From a bacterium (lineage in GTDB: Bacteria > Planctomycetota > J058 > JAJDCP01): a stretch of DNA of 15,281 bases. The position numbers and the translations under genes are program-made. The number at the start of each line of letters is the position of its first letter. Positions within the stretch are counted from its first letter, which is position 1. The stretch spans positions 1 to 15,281 of the forward strand of contig JAUIEM010000241.1 in NCBI GenBank assembly GCA_030428695.1, read 5' to 3'. Positions 1 through 8,594 of the stretch are shown here, one piece after another. Below the pieces are notes generated by a model. The model saw only the letters and a list, made by a program, of their open reading frames with translations. It made no database searches and was not told the DNA's origin.

Positions 1-2
1 AG

Positions 3-395
3 TGCCACAACTGCGGCGTCGACGGCGAGCACCGCTGCGGAAGCTGCAACGGGCGCGGCTACCTCGTCACCGTCGACCTCGGCCGCGAGGGCGGCGGCGG
101 CCAGGGCGCCCGGCCGCCCTGCCCGACCTGCGGGGGCGACGGCCAGGCCGACTGCGCGGAGTGCGAGGCGGGCGTCAACACCGAGAAGCTGCTCGACCTC
201 GAGGAGGAGTTCGGGATGCGCGACAGCCTCCTGAAGTCCTACCGCAAGTCGAGCATCCGCGTCGAGCTGGCCGCGGACGGGCAACGCGGGACCGTGATCT
301 GCGAGACCCGCGCCTACGGGGCGGAGGAGATGGCGCTCGAGGAGAGCTTCTGGCAGCACGGTCCCGACGGCTGGCGGCGCGTCTCCCGGCCCTGA
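3..395 (+). CDS. DnaJ-type zinc-finger domain protein, 3' part only
   Basis: The gene enters from the left edge and only its last 130 residues are visible. They begin with four tandem Cys-x-x-Cys motifs, CHNCGVDG, CGSCNGRG, CPTCGGDG and CAECEAG, within the first 60 residues. This is the four-repeat layout of the DnaJ (Hsp40) cysteine-rich domain, which binds two zinc ions and helps hold unfolded clients. The next 70 residues (an acidic-basic stretch with LLDLEEEFG, then a probable beta-rich end with GTVICETRAYG) do not look like the DnaJ C-terminal substrate domain. This is therefore more likely a DnaJ-zinc-finger-containing protein of unknown role than a canonical DnaJ. No J-domain can be checked because the 5' part is missing. 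The stop is TGA at 393-395, with 65 bases to the next gene. Confidence 0.72.
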   Translation, partial: CHNCGVDGEHRCGSCNGRGYLVTVDLGREGGGGQGARPPCPTCGGDGQADCAECEAGVNTEKLLDLEEEFGMRDSLLKSYRKSSIRVELAADGQRGTVICETRAYGAEEMALEESFWQHGPDGWRRVSRP

Positions 396-460
396 CCCCG
401 CGCGATCCGGGTTGATCCGGGCCCTCCCGCCGCGTACCCTGGGCGCACCGGGAGACTGCG

Positions 461-946
461 ATGCGACTGATCGTGATGCGCCACGCCCACAGCCCCCACG
501 GCAGCGACGACCACCGGCGTCCGCTCAGCCCGCACGGGCAGGCCCAGGCCCGCGCCCGGGGCGAGGCCCTGCGGGCGGCCGGGTGGCTGCCGGACGCGGT
601 CCTGAGCAGCGATGCGCAGCGCACCCGCGACACCTGGGAGCAGGTCCGCGCGGCCCTCGGCAGCGCACCGTCCGCGCGCTTCCTCCCGGAGCTGTACCTC
701 GCACGGGTCGGCGGCGTGATGAAGCTGCTCGCCGGCGTGCCCGACGGCACGGACACCCTGCTGCTCCTCGGCCACAACCCGACGGTCTCCCAGCTGATCG
801 GCGACCTGTGCGGCGAGACCCTGCCGCTCTCCCCGTCCGCCGCCGCGCTGCTCGAGGTCGAGGCCGCCAGCTGGCGCGAGGCCGCGGCGCTCGAGGGGCT
901 GTGGAAACTGCACGAGCACCTGCAACCGGGCCCCGGCGGCGCGTGA
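461..946 (+). CDS. sixA: SixA-type phosphohistidine phosphatase (histidine phosphatase superfamily)
   Basis: A 161-residue protein with the compact form of the histidine phosphatase superfamily. The N-terminus MRLIVMRHAHS carries the RH signature (Arg7, nucleophilic His8), and the second catalytic histidine is His105 in LLLLGHNPTV. The segment SSDAQRTRDTWE (49-60) matches the conserved SPxxRAxxTAE helix with its phosphate-binding arginine. SixA proteins of about 160 residues remove phosphate from phosphohistidine in phosphorelay domains (HPt or NPr), and this is the best guess here; general phosphomonoesterase activity cannot be excluded. The start is supported by GGGAG seven bases upstream of the ATG. 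The stop codon overlaps the start of the next gene (TGATG), so the two are probably co-translated. No partner phosphorelay protein is in view. Confidence 0.85.
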   Translation: MRLIVMRHAHSPHGSDDHRRPLSPHGQAQARARGEALRAAGWLPDAVLSSDAQRTRDTWEQVRAALGSAPSARFLPELYLARVGGVMKLLAGVPDGTDTLLLLGHNPTVSQLIGDLCGETLPLSPSAAALLEVEAASWREAAALEGLWKLHEHLQPGPGGA

Positions 947-1374
947 TGGCCGCACGTGGCTCGAGCCTGCGAGGGGTGCTGCTCCTGCTGATCCCGTTCG
1001 CCTTCGGCTTCGGCTTCCTGTTCGCCCACCTGCGGGCGCGGCGCATCGCCGCCGACGAGGCCCACTTCGACGGCCGCCGGCGCTGCATCGAGTGGCTGCG
1101 GCTGGCGCAGCGGGGGGAAGAGGACGAGCGCATCCGCCTGTGCCGGAACATCCTCGCGACCTGGCAGCAGCTCGACGGCTCCGAGCTCGACCTCGCCGCC
1201 CTCGACGTGGCCCTGCCCCTGCCCCTGCGCTGGACCGGGACGGTCACCGTCTCGAACCCGGCCAGCCTGCGCGCGGAGACCGGGCGCCAGCTGGAGAGCG
1301 CCCTCGAGACCATCAGCGGGGAGGTCTTCCGCGAGCGGGCGGCCTGGGAGGCGTGGCTGGCGCAGCACCCCTGA
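946..1374 (+). CDS. small membrane-anchored hypothetical protein
   Basis: A 142-residue protein I do not recognise. Residues 9-29 (VLLLLIPFAFGFGFLFAHL) form one hydrophobic helix followed by positive residues (RARR), suggesting an N-terminal anchor. The rest is mostly helical and charged, with two cysteines (Cys47, Cys66) and a short Leu/Pro-rich stretch (ALPLPLRW, 89-96). The ATG overlaps the TGA of the sixA-like gene by one base (944-948), so translational coupling is likely and supports this start over the long open frame that runs upstream. The frame upstream of 946 belongs to the shadow of the phosphatase gene. The function is unknown; the only clue is co-expression with the phosphatase. 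Confidence 0.6.
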   Translation: MAARGSSLRGVLLLLIPFAFGFGFLFAHLRARRIAADEAHFDGRRRCIEWLRLAQRGEEDERIRLCRNILATWQQLDGSELDLAALDVALPLPLRWTGTVTVSNPASLRAETGRQLESALETISGEVFRERAAWEAWLAQHP

Positions 1375-1387
1375 CACGACGCTTCCC

Positions 1388-1425
1388 GATGCGACACAAG
1401 AGTTTCGGCCCCTTTACGTCGCATC
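1388..1425 (+). other. 8-bp perfect inverted repeat, possible terminator or operator
   Basis: GATGCGAC at 1388-1395 and GTCGCATC at 1418-1425 are exact reverse complements separated by 22 bases, and the second arm is followed by TTT. It lies 13 bases after the stop of the preceding three-gene plus-strand run and about 110 bases before the kinase start. It could act as a weak terminator for that run or as a binding site for a dimeric regulator of the kinase. The surrounding gap (1375-1538) is visibly less GC-rich than the genes and otherwise holds only the kinase ribosome binding site. Confidence 0.35.
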
Positions 1426-1538
1426 TTTGGAACGTACGAGAGCCCCGATCTCCCCACACCCCGCATCCGGCCAACCCCAGCACAAATGGCACAGCACTTG
1501 CTACAGCTTCTCCCGTCGGAACCCCAGGAGCGCCCTCC

Positions 1539-2708
1539 GTGCTGTCAGACCAGGATCTCGCCTTCGCGCGCCTCGCCCGCAACCTGATCTCGCCTTCGCA
1601 GGTCGATGAGTGCCTGCGCGAGCTGCACGTGTCCGACTCCTGCCTCAAGGCGCTGCTGGTCGGGAAGGGCTACCTCGCCGCCGAGGACATCGCGCAGCTC
1701 GAGCAGCTCGCCCTCGCCGACAAGGGCCCGACGGTGCGCCGCACGGTCGCGCTGAACACCGAGGAGCCCGAGGCCCTCGCCGGCCAGTGGGTCGCCGGCT
1801 ACAAGCTCCTGCGGGTGCTCGGCTCGGGCGGCAAGGGCGTGGTCTACGGGGCGCGTGACGAGCAGCGCACGGTGCGGGCGGTCAAGATCCTGCGCCCCGA
1901 GGCCGCCGCGAACACCGACTCGATCCTGCGCTTCACCCGCGAGTCCCAGGCGATGCACCGCCTGCGGCACCGCAACATCGTCGAGGTGTACGAGACCGGC
2001 TTCGACCGCGGCCTGCACTACATCACGATGGAGTACGTCCCGGGCGCCTCGCTGTGGCAGGTGCTGAAGACCCACGGCCGCATGTCGGTCAAGGCGACGC
2101 TCAAGCTCGCCTACGAGATCCTGCGCGCCCTGCGCCACGCCCACTCGCGCGGCATCGTGCACCGCGACATCAAGCCCCAGAACGTGCTGATCCAGCCGGG
2201 CACCAAGGTCAAGCTGACCGACTTCGGCGTCGCGTCGATCCCGGACGCCGAGCGCTACTTCCGGCGGGACGTCGCGGTCGGCACCGCGGTCTTCATGCCG
2301 CCCGAGCAGAGCCGCGGCGAGGCCGTCGACGGCCGGGCCGACCTGTACAGCCTCGGCGTCCTGCTGTTCCACTGCCTGACCGGCGCCTGGCCCTTCGTCG
2401 CCTCGACCCGGCGGGCCCTCGTCCGCCAGCACCAGACCGTGCAGGCCCCGTGCCCGAAGAGCTTCCGCGAGGATCTGCGCGACGATGTCGCCGCCCTGGT
2501 GCTGCGCTGTCTGCAGAAGGATCCCGCCGACCGCTTCGCCTCGGCCGACGCGATGCTCGACGCCGTGCGCCAGGCCTGGAAGGGTCCCCGGAAGCGCGCG
2601 GCCCGCTCGCAGCGCTCGGCGCGCAAGCGCCCGGTCGCTCCCCGCCGGGCCTCGGGCAAGCTGCGCCGCCCGACCCGCCGGCGCCGGCTGCTGCGCCGGC
2701 GGCGCTGA
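1539..2708 (+). CDS. Ser/Thr protein kinase (Hanks type) with N-terminal helical domain and Arg-rich tail
   Basis: A 389-residue kinase that transfers phosphate from ATP to Ser/Thr of unknown target proteins. Residues 1-60 (LARNLISPSQVDECLREL, LLVGKGYLAAEDIAQLEQL) form the small helical module often placed before planctomycete-type kinases. The catalytic domain spans about 88-346: Gly-rich loop GSGGKG (95-100), ATP lysine Lys116, alpha-C Glu135, catalytic HRDIKPQN (208-215) and metal-binding DFG (228-230). FMPPEQ (252-257) stands in place of APE. No membrane helix or extracellular sensor follows. The last 39 residues hold 21 Arg or Lys and end in two RRRR clusters. I chose GTG at 1539 because AGGAG sits eight bases upstream and homology begins just after it. 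An in-frame ATG at 1389 would add 50 low-complexity residues rich in Pro, Ser and Thr. The gene converges on pstB. Confidence 0.9.
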   Translation: MLSDQDLAFARLARNLISPSQVDECLRELHVSDSCLKALLVGKGYLAAEDIAQLEQLALADKGPTVRRTVALNTEEPEALAGQWVAGYKLLRVLGSGGKGVVYGARDEQRTVRAVKILRPEAAANTDSILRFTRESQAMHRLRHRNIVEVYETGFDRGLHYITMEYVPGASLWQVLKTHGRMSVKATLKLAYEILRALRHAHSRGIVHRDIKPQNVLIQPGTKVKLTDFGVASIPDAERYFRRDVAVGTAVFMPPEQSRGEAVDGRADLYSLGVLLFHCLTGAWPFVASTRRALVRQHQTVQAPCPKSFREDLRDDVAALVLRCLQKDPADRFASADAMLDAVRQAWKGPRKRAARSQRSARKRPVAPRRASGKLRRPTRRRRLLRRRR

Positions 2709-2732
2709 GGCGCGGATCCGCCGAAACAACGC

Positions 2733-2754
2733 ACGGCGGGGCTTCCCCCGCCGT
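2733..2754. terminator. bidirectional hairpin terminator between kinase and pstB
   Basis: A perfect 9-bp GC-rich stem (ACGGCGGGG at 2733-2741 with CCCCGCCGT at 2746-2754) closes a CTTC loop. It lies in the 71-base gap between two convergent genes, 24 bases after the kinase stop and 25 bases from the pstB stop. The arm is followed by TTTCG on the plus strand, and the opposite strand reads GTTGTTTCGG, so both ends have short T-rich tails. The flanking CGAAA and TTTCG can extend the stem across a bulge. Confidence 0.65.
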
Positions 2755-2779
2755 TTCGCCTCCAACGGATCACCGGCCC

Positions 2780-3622
2780 CTACCCGAAGCGGCCCTTGAT
2801 GTAGTCCTCGGTCTGCTCGAGCAGCGGCGCGGAGAAGATCTTCTTCGTCGGCCCGTACTCGACCAGGCGGCCGAGCACCATGAAGGCGCAGGTGTCGCTG
2901 ACCCGCGCCGCCTGCTGCATGTTGTGGGTGACGATCAGCACGGTGTACTTGCCGCGCAGCCCGTCGATCAGCTCTTCGATGCGCAGGGTCGCGATCGGGT
3001 CGAGGGCCGAGCAGGGCTCGTCCATCAGCAGCACCTCGGGCTCCGCCGCGATCGCCCGGGCGATGCACAGGCGCTGCTGCTGCCCGCCGGACAGGCGCAG
3101 GGCGCTGGTGTGCAGGCGGTCGTGGACCTCGTCCCAGAGCGCCGCGCCCCGCAGGCAGCGCTCGCAGGTCTCGTCGAGGATGCTCTTCTTGCGCACGCCG
3201 TCGATGCGCAGGGCGTAGATCACGTTCTCGTAGATGCTCATCGGGAAGGGGTTCGACTTCTGGAACACCATGCCCATCCGCTTGCGCAGCTCGATGACGT
3301 CGACGCCCGCGTCGTAGATCGACTCGCCGTTCAGGCGCATGTCGCCCTGCATGCGCACGGTCTCGATCAGGTCGTTGAGCCGGTTGACGCTGCGCAGCAG
3401 CGTCGACTTGCCGCAGCCCGAGGGCCCGATCAGCGCGGTGACCTGGCCCTTGGGGACCTGCATCGAGATGTCGAACAGCGCGTGCTTCGGCCCGTACCAG
3501 AGGTTGAACTTGTCGACCTCCAGCACGGCGTCCATGTCGCTGATCTCGTCGTGGATCGCGCTCGGCGGGGTCTCCCCCCGTTGCAGCGCTGCCCAGCGTT
3601 GGGTCGATTCGGCAGACGTCAT
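2780..3622 (-). CDS. pstB: phosphate ABC transporter ATP-binding protein PstB
   Basis: A 280-residue ATPase that powers phosphate import by the PstSCAB complex at the inner face of the cytoplasmic membrane. Visible motifs are Walker [10 protein letters not shown] (66-74), Q-loop Gln121 in [16 protein letters not shown] (a PstB hallmark), ABC signature LSGGQQQR (177-184), Walker B VLLMDEP (197-203) and the H-loop His233. The length is slightly above the usual 250-260 because of about 30 extra N-terminal residues. The ATG at 3622 is preferred over an in-frame GTG at 3649, since a GGAGAGGAG ribosome site lies just ahead of it. It is the last gene of the operon, 31 bases after pstA. No phoU follows, which is unusual for a pst operon; the next gene is convergent. 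Confidence 0.96.
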   Translation of the reverse strand: MTSAESTQRWAALQRGETPPSAIHDEISDMDAVLEVDKFNLWYGPKHALFDISMQVPKGQVTALIGPSGCGKSTLLRSVNRLNDLIETVRMQGDMRLNGESIYDAGVDVIELRKRMGMVFQKSNPFPMSIYENVIYALRIDGVRKKSILDETCERCLRGAALWDEVHDRLHTSALRLSGGQQQRLCIARAIAAEPEVLLMDEPCSALDPIATLRIEELIDGLRGKYTVLIVTHNMQQAARVSDTCAFMVLGRLVEYGPTKKIFSAPLLEQTEDYIKGRFG

Positions 3623-3653
3623 CACTTCTCCTCTCCGAGCTGTCTTCACCGGA

Positions 3654-5660
3654 CTACTCGAACCGCTTGCGCAGACGCGCCCGCAACCAGACCGCGGTCA
3701 GGTTGAGGATCGCGATCACCAGCACCAGCAGCAGGGTCGACGTGAAGACCATCGGCCGCGCCGCCTCGCTGTTCTGGCTCTGGAAACCCAGGTCGTAGAT
3801 GTGGAAACCGAGGTGCATGAAGCTCCGCTCGGGGTGGATGTAGGGGAACAGGCCGTCGATCGGCAGCTCCGGCGCGAGCTTGACCGCGCCGACGATCATC
3901 AGCGGCGCGACCTCGCCGGCGCCGCGCGCCATCGCGAGGATGGTCCCGGTCAGGATGCCCGGCGTCGCCTTCGGCAACACGACCCGCCAGATCGTCTGCC
4001 ACTTGCTCGCGCCGCAGGCGTACGAGGCCTCGCGCAGCCCCTGGGGCACCGCCGCGAGCGCCTCGTCGGTCGCGACGATCACGACCGGCAGGGTCAGCAG
4101 GGCGAGGGTGAGCGAGGCCCACATCAGGCCGGGGGAGCCGAAGGTCGGCGTGTTGTTGAGCAGCTCCGCCCGGAAGAAGCCCTCGAAGAAGGGCGTGTAG
4201 ATGATCAGGCCGATCAGCAGCCCCCCGGAGCCGAGCCACAGCATCCAGCTGATGCGCGCGAGGTTGCGCTTGAGCTCGGGCCGGTGCATCCCGCCGCGGG
4301 CGGTGCCGCACAGGACGGCGGCGACGACCAGCAGGATCAGGATCGCGAGGCCGAGGATCCACCAGCTCGTCGCCCACGGCGTCACCCCGATGTTGCCGGG
4401 GCCGCCATCGACGTACTTTCCGACCGTGTAGCAGAAGAAGCCGAGCCCGAAGACCCCGTACACGATGCTCGGCACCCCGGCGAGGTTGTGGATCGCGATG
4501 CGCAGGGTGCTGATCCAGAAGCCCGAGCGCGCGTACTCGCGCAGATAGATCGCCGCGAGGACGCCGAAGGGGACGACGACCAGCGCCATCAGCAGGGTCA
4601 TCACGACCGTCCCGAAGATCGCCGGGAAGACGCCGCCCTCGCTGTTCGCCTCGCGCGGATCGTCGCTGAGGAACTCCCACCAGCGGCTGAGATAGACGGA
4701 GACCTTGCCGCCGAGGCCGAGCTGGTTGGCGGGATAGGCCCGCACGATGTTGCCGATCAGGACCAGCTTGGTCGGCCCCTCGGCGGTCTGCAGGAACAGG
4801 CCGGAGGTGCGGTTCTTGTGCTCGAGCGCGCGGATCTCGACCAGGATGCTGTCGGTCTCGGCCTCGACCTCGTGCAGCAGGGCCTGGAAGTCCTGCTCGG
4901 CCGCGACGTGCTCCTCGCTGCCCGCCCCGTGGTCGAGCGCGGCGAGGGCGACGCGCTGGCTGGCGAGCTTCTCTTCCCAGTGCAGGGCGCCGAGGGCGTG
5001 CTTCTCGAGGTAGACGCGCCGGTTGTGGACCTCGAGGGCCTCGTCGTGGGCGGCCTCGAAGCCCTGCCAGGCGGCTTCGGGTCCTTCGGCGGCGCCCGTG
5101 ACCACGAAGGCGACGACGTCGCGCGGCGTGCGGTCGGCGAGCGCGATCCGCGCGTGCCCGAGGCCATTGTTCCGCTCGACCAGCACCTCGGTCTCCGGGG
5201 GCAGGGCGGCGAGGTCGCGGAGGTCGTCGCTGACCTGGAGATAAGCGAGGGGCGTGCCGTAGAAGCGCCCGTTCAGCCGGCGCTCGACCAGCACCGCCCA
5301 GTCGGGCGTCGCTTCGCCGCTGACCTTGCGGTCGCGGATCCAGAGGAAGTGCTCGTTGGTCAGCTCGTAGTTTCCGCTGCGGACGTGGCGCCGCGTCCAG
5401 GTCCCGCTGGTGTCGGTGACGCTCTCGCTGCCGCGGATCTCCCCCATCACGCTGCCGCCGTCGGCGAGGCTGAGCTCGACGACCGGCTCCGGCCAGAAGC
5501 TCGCGGTGCCGCCGACGACGATCAGGAACAGGAGGCCGATCACCATCGCGAGGCACAGCACCAGCGCCCCGCCGCTGAGCCAGACCCAGGGCTGGCCCTG
5601 GGCGAAGACGCTCGAGGCGCCGGCCGAGGCCTTCTTGCGCGGGAGCAGCGGTGCGCTCAT
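3654..5660 (-). CDS. pstA: phosphate ABC transporter permease PstA with large N-terminal periplasmic domain
   Basis: A 668-residue permease, more than twice the classical PstA length of about 290. One helix near residues 28-50 is followed by about 280 extra residues (58-340). These include a beta-rich part (55-190) and a long charged helical part (about 198-285, [36 protein letters not shown]) that looks able to form a coiled coil. The permease core starts near 342 ([19 protein letters not shown]) and has the PstA-like [18 protein letters not shown] (391-408). The cytoplasmic EAA loop [20 protein letters not shown] (532-551), which docks on PstB, is present. A further insertion with extra membrane helices lies at about 430-505. 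AGGAAGG lies seven bases before the ATG. The start overlaps the pstC stop by four bases (ATGA), so translation is coupled. Enlarged PstA proteins are known in some bacteria; this one is at the large end. Confidence 0.93.
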   Translation of the reverse strand: MSAPLLPRKKASAGASSVFAQGQPWVWLSGGALVLCLAMVIGLLFLIVVGGTASFWPEPVVELSLADGGSVMGEIRGSESVTDTSGTWTRRHVRSGNYELTNEHFLWIRDRKVSGEATPDWAVLVERRLNGRFYGTPLAYLQVSDDLRDLAALPPETEVLVERNNGLGHARIALADRTPRDVVAFVVTGAAEGPEAAWQGFEAAHDEALEVHNRRVYLEKHALGALHWEEKLASQRVALAALDHGAGSEEHVAAEQDFQALLHEVEAETDSILVEIRALEHKNRTSGLFLQTAEGPTKLVLIGNIVRAYPANQLGLGGKVSVYLSRWWEFLSDDPREANSEGGVFPAIFGTVVMTLLMALVVVPFGVLAAIYLREYARSGFWISTLRIAIHNLAGVPSIVYGVFGLGFFCYTVGKYVDGGPGNIGVTPWATSWWILGLAILILLVVAAVLCGTARGGMHRPELKRNLARISWMLWLGSGGLLIGLIIYTPFFEGFFRAELLNNTPTFGSPGLMWASLTLALLTLPVVIVATDEALAAVPQGLREASYACGASKWQTIWRVVLPKATPGILTGTILAMARGAGEVAPLMIVGAVKLAPELPIDGLFPYIHPERSFMHLGFHIYDLGFQSQNSEAARPMVFTSTLLLVLVIAILNLTAVWLRARLRKRFE

Positions 5661-8473
5661 TGTCCGACCTTCCTGCGGTGGCGTTGGCGCAGGCTCTCGG
5701 CCAACGTGTTGAGGATGAACGTCAGCGCGAACAACAGGAGCGCCGAGAGGAACAGCGTCCGGTAGTGGGTGCTGCCCTGGACGGCCTCGGGCAGCTCGGT
5801 CGCGATGTTCGCGGAGAGCGTGCGGAAGCCGTCGAAGATGTTCCAGCTCATGATCGGCGTGTTCCCCGCCGCCATCAGCACGATCATCGTCTCGCCGAGG
5901 GCGCGCCCCATGCCGACCATCACCGCGCTGAACACCCCGCCGGTCGCCGCCGGCACGACGATGCGGATCGCCCCCTGCCAGGGCGTCGCGCCCGCGGCCA
6001 GCGAGGCCCAGCGCAGGTCGTCGGGTACGGCGCTGAGGGCGTCCTCGGCGAGGGTGTAGATGATCGGGATGATCGCGAAGCCCATCACGCAGCTGACGAT
6101 CAGGGCGTTGCGCTGGATGTAGGTGTCGAGCACGCTCTGCTCCCCACGAAGATCACCGAACTGCGCGCAGATCGACGCGAACAGGAGGGCGAGGCCGGCG
6201 ACCGCGACGGTGTTGAGCAGGAAGCGGCCGAGCTCCCAGACCGCGGCCTTCCGCCGGCTCCAGCTGCCCGCGATCTCCCGCACCCGGCCCGACAGCTGCG
6301 CGTTGAGGAAGGCGACGAGCAGCAGCGCGGTCGGCGCGCACAGGAACAGCCAGCCGCCGAGCCGCTCGCCCCGGGTCGGCAGGAGGCGGTGGCCGTTCAG
6401 GTAGGACTTGATGTCCCCGAGGAAGAGCCAGCCCTCGAGCAGCGGCCCGACGACGGAGAAGGCGAGCAGGAAGGCGAGCGGCATCATCGCGGTGATGAAG
6501 ACAAAACGGAAGCGGACGAGCGTGCGGGTCAGGGAGGTCGGCAGCAGCTGCCACAGGCAGCCGCCGAGCATCAACATGAAGGGGATGCACATCAGGCAGG
6601 CGAGCACCCCCGACACCCGGTCCGCCGCCCAGGGCGCGATCACCTGGGCGGCGATGAAGCCGAGCACCACGCTCGGCAGGCTCGCCATCATCTCGATGGT
6701 CGTCTTGATCTTGCCGCGCTGCTTGCGGTCGAGCAGCTCGCTCGTGAACAGGGCCGCGAACAGCGCCAGCGGCACGCCGAACAGCAGCGAGTAGGCGGTG
6801 ACCTTCAGGGTGCCGAAGACCAGCGGCATCAGGCCGAGCTTCGGCTCGCTCGCGTCGTCGGCCGAGCTCGATTGCCAGACGTGCAGGGGCTCGGCGTAGC
6901 CCTCGTACTGGATCGGCGCGAACAGCGTCGAGAAGCCCGCTTCGGGGAAGCCGACGTCGACCTTGAACAGCGTCGCCTGCTCGTCGCTGATCGCGAGCAG
7001 GCCGTCGTCGCGCGGCGCGATCGACAGGCTCGCGACGTCCCGGCCGCTGCCGACCTTGGCGCGCAGGATCTCGCCCGCGGAGGTGACCTGGAAGACGGCG
7101 ACCTCGCCGTGGGTGAAGCCGGCGGCGACCAGCCGCGTGCGCTCCGACAGGGCGAGGGCGGTCACGCCGTTGCCGGTCGGCTCCTGCATCTTCTTGGCGT
7201 GGACGAGCACGAAGTCGTCGGCGCCGACGCTCTCCTTGTAGGCGTCGATGACGCCCTCGTCCGGGGCGACCAGCTCGAGGCCGGTGCGCTCCATCGTCTC
7301 CTTGACCGGCTGCTCGACCTCGGCGCTGCGGCGGAACCGCTCGAGCGCGGCGGAGCCCGGCGCGAACAGGTAGATCGCGCCGCGGTAGGGGACGCGGACG
7401 TAGCCCTCGCTCTCCTCGGGGGAGGGCGCGACGAACCAGCCGTCGACGCGGCCGGTGTTCGTGCCGGAGATCAGCGTCTCGCCGCCGAGGATGAAGTCGA
7501 CGGCGGTCAGCTTCTCGTGCTCCGGCGCGAGATCGATGCGCTCGGCGATGTAGACGTCGGGCTTCGTGTAGCGGTAGCGCAAGCCCGCGCCGTCTTCCCA
7601 CAGCACGTAGATCTGCGCGCCGTTGACGCCGACCCGCGCGAACTTCGGAAGGCCCGCGCCCCGCGCTTCCCAGTCGAGGTTCTTGGCGCGGAGGAAGCGC
7701 AGCTCCTCGTCGCCGGTCATCATGTTCGTCGACTTCCGCGTCGGGATCAGCTGGATCCGCGAGGCCTCGTCGGCGACGTCGAGCACCGCGCAGACGACGG
7801 GTGCGCCGTCGGAGGTGATGCCCTGGCCGACGGTGACGACGGGGCCGGCGCCGAGGGTCTTCGCTTTGTGGCTGGTCACCCGCAGGGACAGGCCGCGGTA
7901 GTCGCCCTGGACGAGGTTCTCGACCAGGCCGGCGCGCTCCTTGCCGCCGGGCATCTTCCAGCTCGTCGCCTTGCGGGCGCCGGGCTGAAGAGCCGCGAGC
8001 TCCGGGTTCTCGTCGAGCTGGGGGTAGCTGATCGCGAAGTCGATCGCGAACAGCTGGACCGCGCCGTCCTCGAAGCCGACGCAGAGGAGCTCGGCGCGGT
8101 TCGACCAGTTCGCGGCGCTGACCTTCTTGCCGGGCGCCAGGGGGATCGTGTCGAGCAGCTCGCCGTTGTCGCAGCGCCGCAGCTCGACCTCGGCGTCGTC
8201 GTTCAGGGTCCAGAACAGCCGCTGGTAGTCGTCGACCACCAGCTGGCCGGAGCGGCCGGTGAAGCCGTAGCTGTCACTCTGGGCGATGTCGCCCGGCAGG
8301 AACAGCGGCGCCGCGACCCCGACCAGGAAGCCGCAGACCGTGATCACCGCGATCACGGTCCCGAGCCCGCCGAGGCTGATGAAGAAACGAGCGATCCGGT
8401 CTCCCCACAGCACGGAGCTGCGGGTGCGGAAGGCTCGTCCCGTGCGGGCTTTGGACTCGGGCGTCGGTGTCAT
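5657..8473 (-). CDS. pstC: phosphate ABC transporter permease PstC with beta-propeller-like periplasmic domain
   Basis: A 938-residue permease; classical PstC has about 310-340 residues. A cytoplasmic tail and first helix (about 26-60) lead into about 480 residues (62-545) that read as repeated short beta strands with WD40-like spacing: LLCVGFEDGAVQLFAIDF, DFILGGETLISGTNTGRVDGWFV, TRLVAAGFTHGEVAVFQV and LLAISDEQATLFKV. This would be a periplasmic beta-propeller. The permease core begins near 548 (PLVFGTLKVTAYSLLFGVPLALFAALF), has SLPSVVLGFIAAQ (598-610), an insertion with extra helices (about 650-765), and the EAA loop DALSAVPDDLRWASLAAGAT (811-830). GRALGETMIVLMAAGNTP (856-873) is typical of PstC. 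The ribosome site ahead of the ATG is weak, and 121 bases with a stem-loop separate it from pstS. The domain resembles the enlarged PstC (COG4590-like) of some proteobacteria but is longer. Confidence 0.93.
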   Translation of the reverse strand: MTPTPESKARTGRAFRTRSSVLWGDRIARFFISLGGLGTVIAVITVCGFLVGVAAPLFLPGDIAQSDSYGFTGRSGQLVVDDYQRLFWTLNDDAEVELRRCDNGELLDTIPLAPGKKVSAANWSNRAELLCVGFEDGAVQLFAIDFAISYPQLDENPELAALQPGARKATSWKMPGGKERAGLVENLVQGDYRGLSLRVTSHKAKTLGAGPVVTVGQGITSDGAPVVCAVLDVADEASRIQLIPTRKSTNMMTGDEELRFLRAKNLDWEARGAGLPKFARVGVNGAQIYVLWEDGAGLRYRYTKPDVYIAERIDLAPEHEKLTAVDFILGGETLISGTNTGRVDGWFVAPSPEESEGYVRVPYRGAIYLFAPGSAALERFRRSAEVEQPVKETMERTGLELVAPDEGVIDAYKESVGADDFVLVHAKKMQEPTGNGVTALALSERTRLVAAGFTHGEVAVFQVTSAGEILRAKVGSGRDVASLSIAPRDDGLLAISDEQATLFKVDVGFPEAGFSTLFAPIQYEGYAEPLHVWQSSSADDASEPKLGLMPLVFGTLKVTAYSLLFGVPLALFAALFTSELLDRKQRGKIKTTIEMMASLPSVVLGFIAAQVIAPWAADRVSGVLACLMCIPFMLMLGGCLWQLLPTSLTRTLVRFRFVFITAMMPLAFLLAFSVVGPLLEGWLFLGDIKSYLNGHRLLPTRGERLGGWLFLCAPTALLLVAFLNAQLSGRVREIAGSWSRRKAAVWELGRFLLNTVAVAGLALLFASICAQFGDLRGEQSVLDTYIQRNALIVSCVMGFAIIPIIYTLAEDALSAVPDDLRWASLAAGATPWQGAIRIVVPAATGGVFSAVMVGMGRALGETMIVLMAAGNTPIMSWNIFDGFRTLSANIATELPEAVQGSTHYRTLFLSALLLFALTFILNTLAESLRQRHRRKVGQ

Positions 8474-8558
8474 CGTTGCCTGCCTGGCCCCGTCCGCCCC
8501 GGAGAACGCGTAGAAGGGCCCGTGGAGTTGCAGTTCGACGCGGCGCGGTCGGGGCCGT

Positions 8559-8589
8559 CGGCTCCCCGGGGAGTGGGTCCGGGGAGCCG
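8559..8589 (-). promoter_or_regulatory. intercistronic stem-loop between pstS and pstC
   Basis: A perfect 11-bp inverted repeat (CGGCTCCCCGG at 8559-8569, CCGGGGAGCCG at 8579-8589) with a nine-base loop starts five bases after the pstS stop. No U-run follows in the direction of transcription, so it is not a complete intrinsic terminator. It more likely protects the pstS transcript 3' end or partly reduces read-through, as intercistronic hairpins do in other binding-protein transporter operons where the binding protein is needed in excess. GGGCCC-containing flanks can add an outer stem. The rest of the 121-base gap shows no gene. Confidence 0.6.
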
Positions 8590-8594
8590 GGCCC

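Noticed and set aside
1389..1538. N-terminal extension of the kinase from ATG 1389
   Set aside because: No ribosome site, low-complexity translation, and an inverted repeat covers the ATG; GTG 1539 has AGGAG at good spacing.
3623..3649. pstB start at GTG 3649
   Set aside because: A stronger GGAGAGGAG-led ATG lies at 3622 and the extra residues are not PstB-like.
3339..5765. 808-residue open frame on the plus strand opposite pstA
   Set aside because: Same shadow effect; PstA motifs are on the minus strand.
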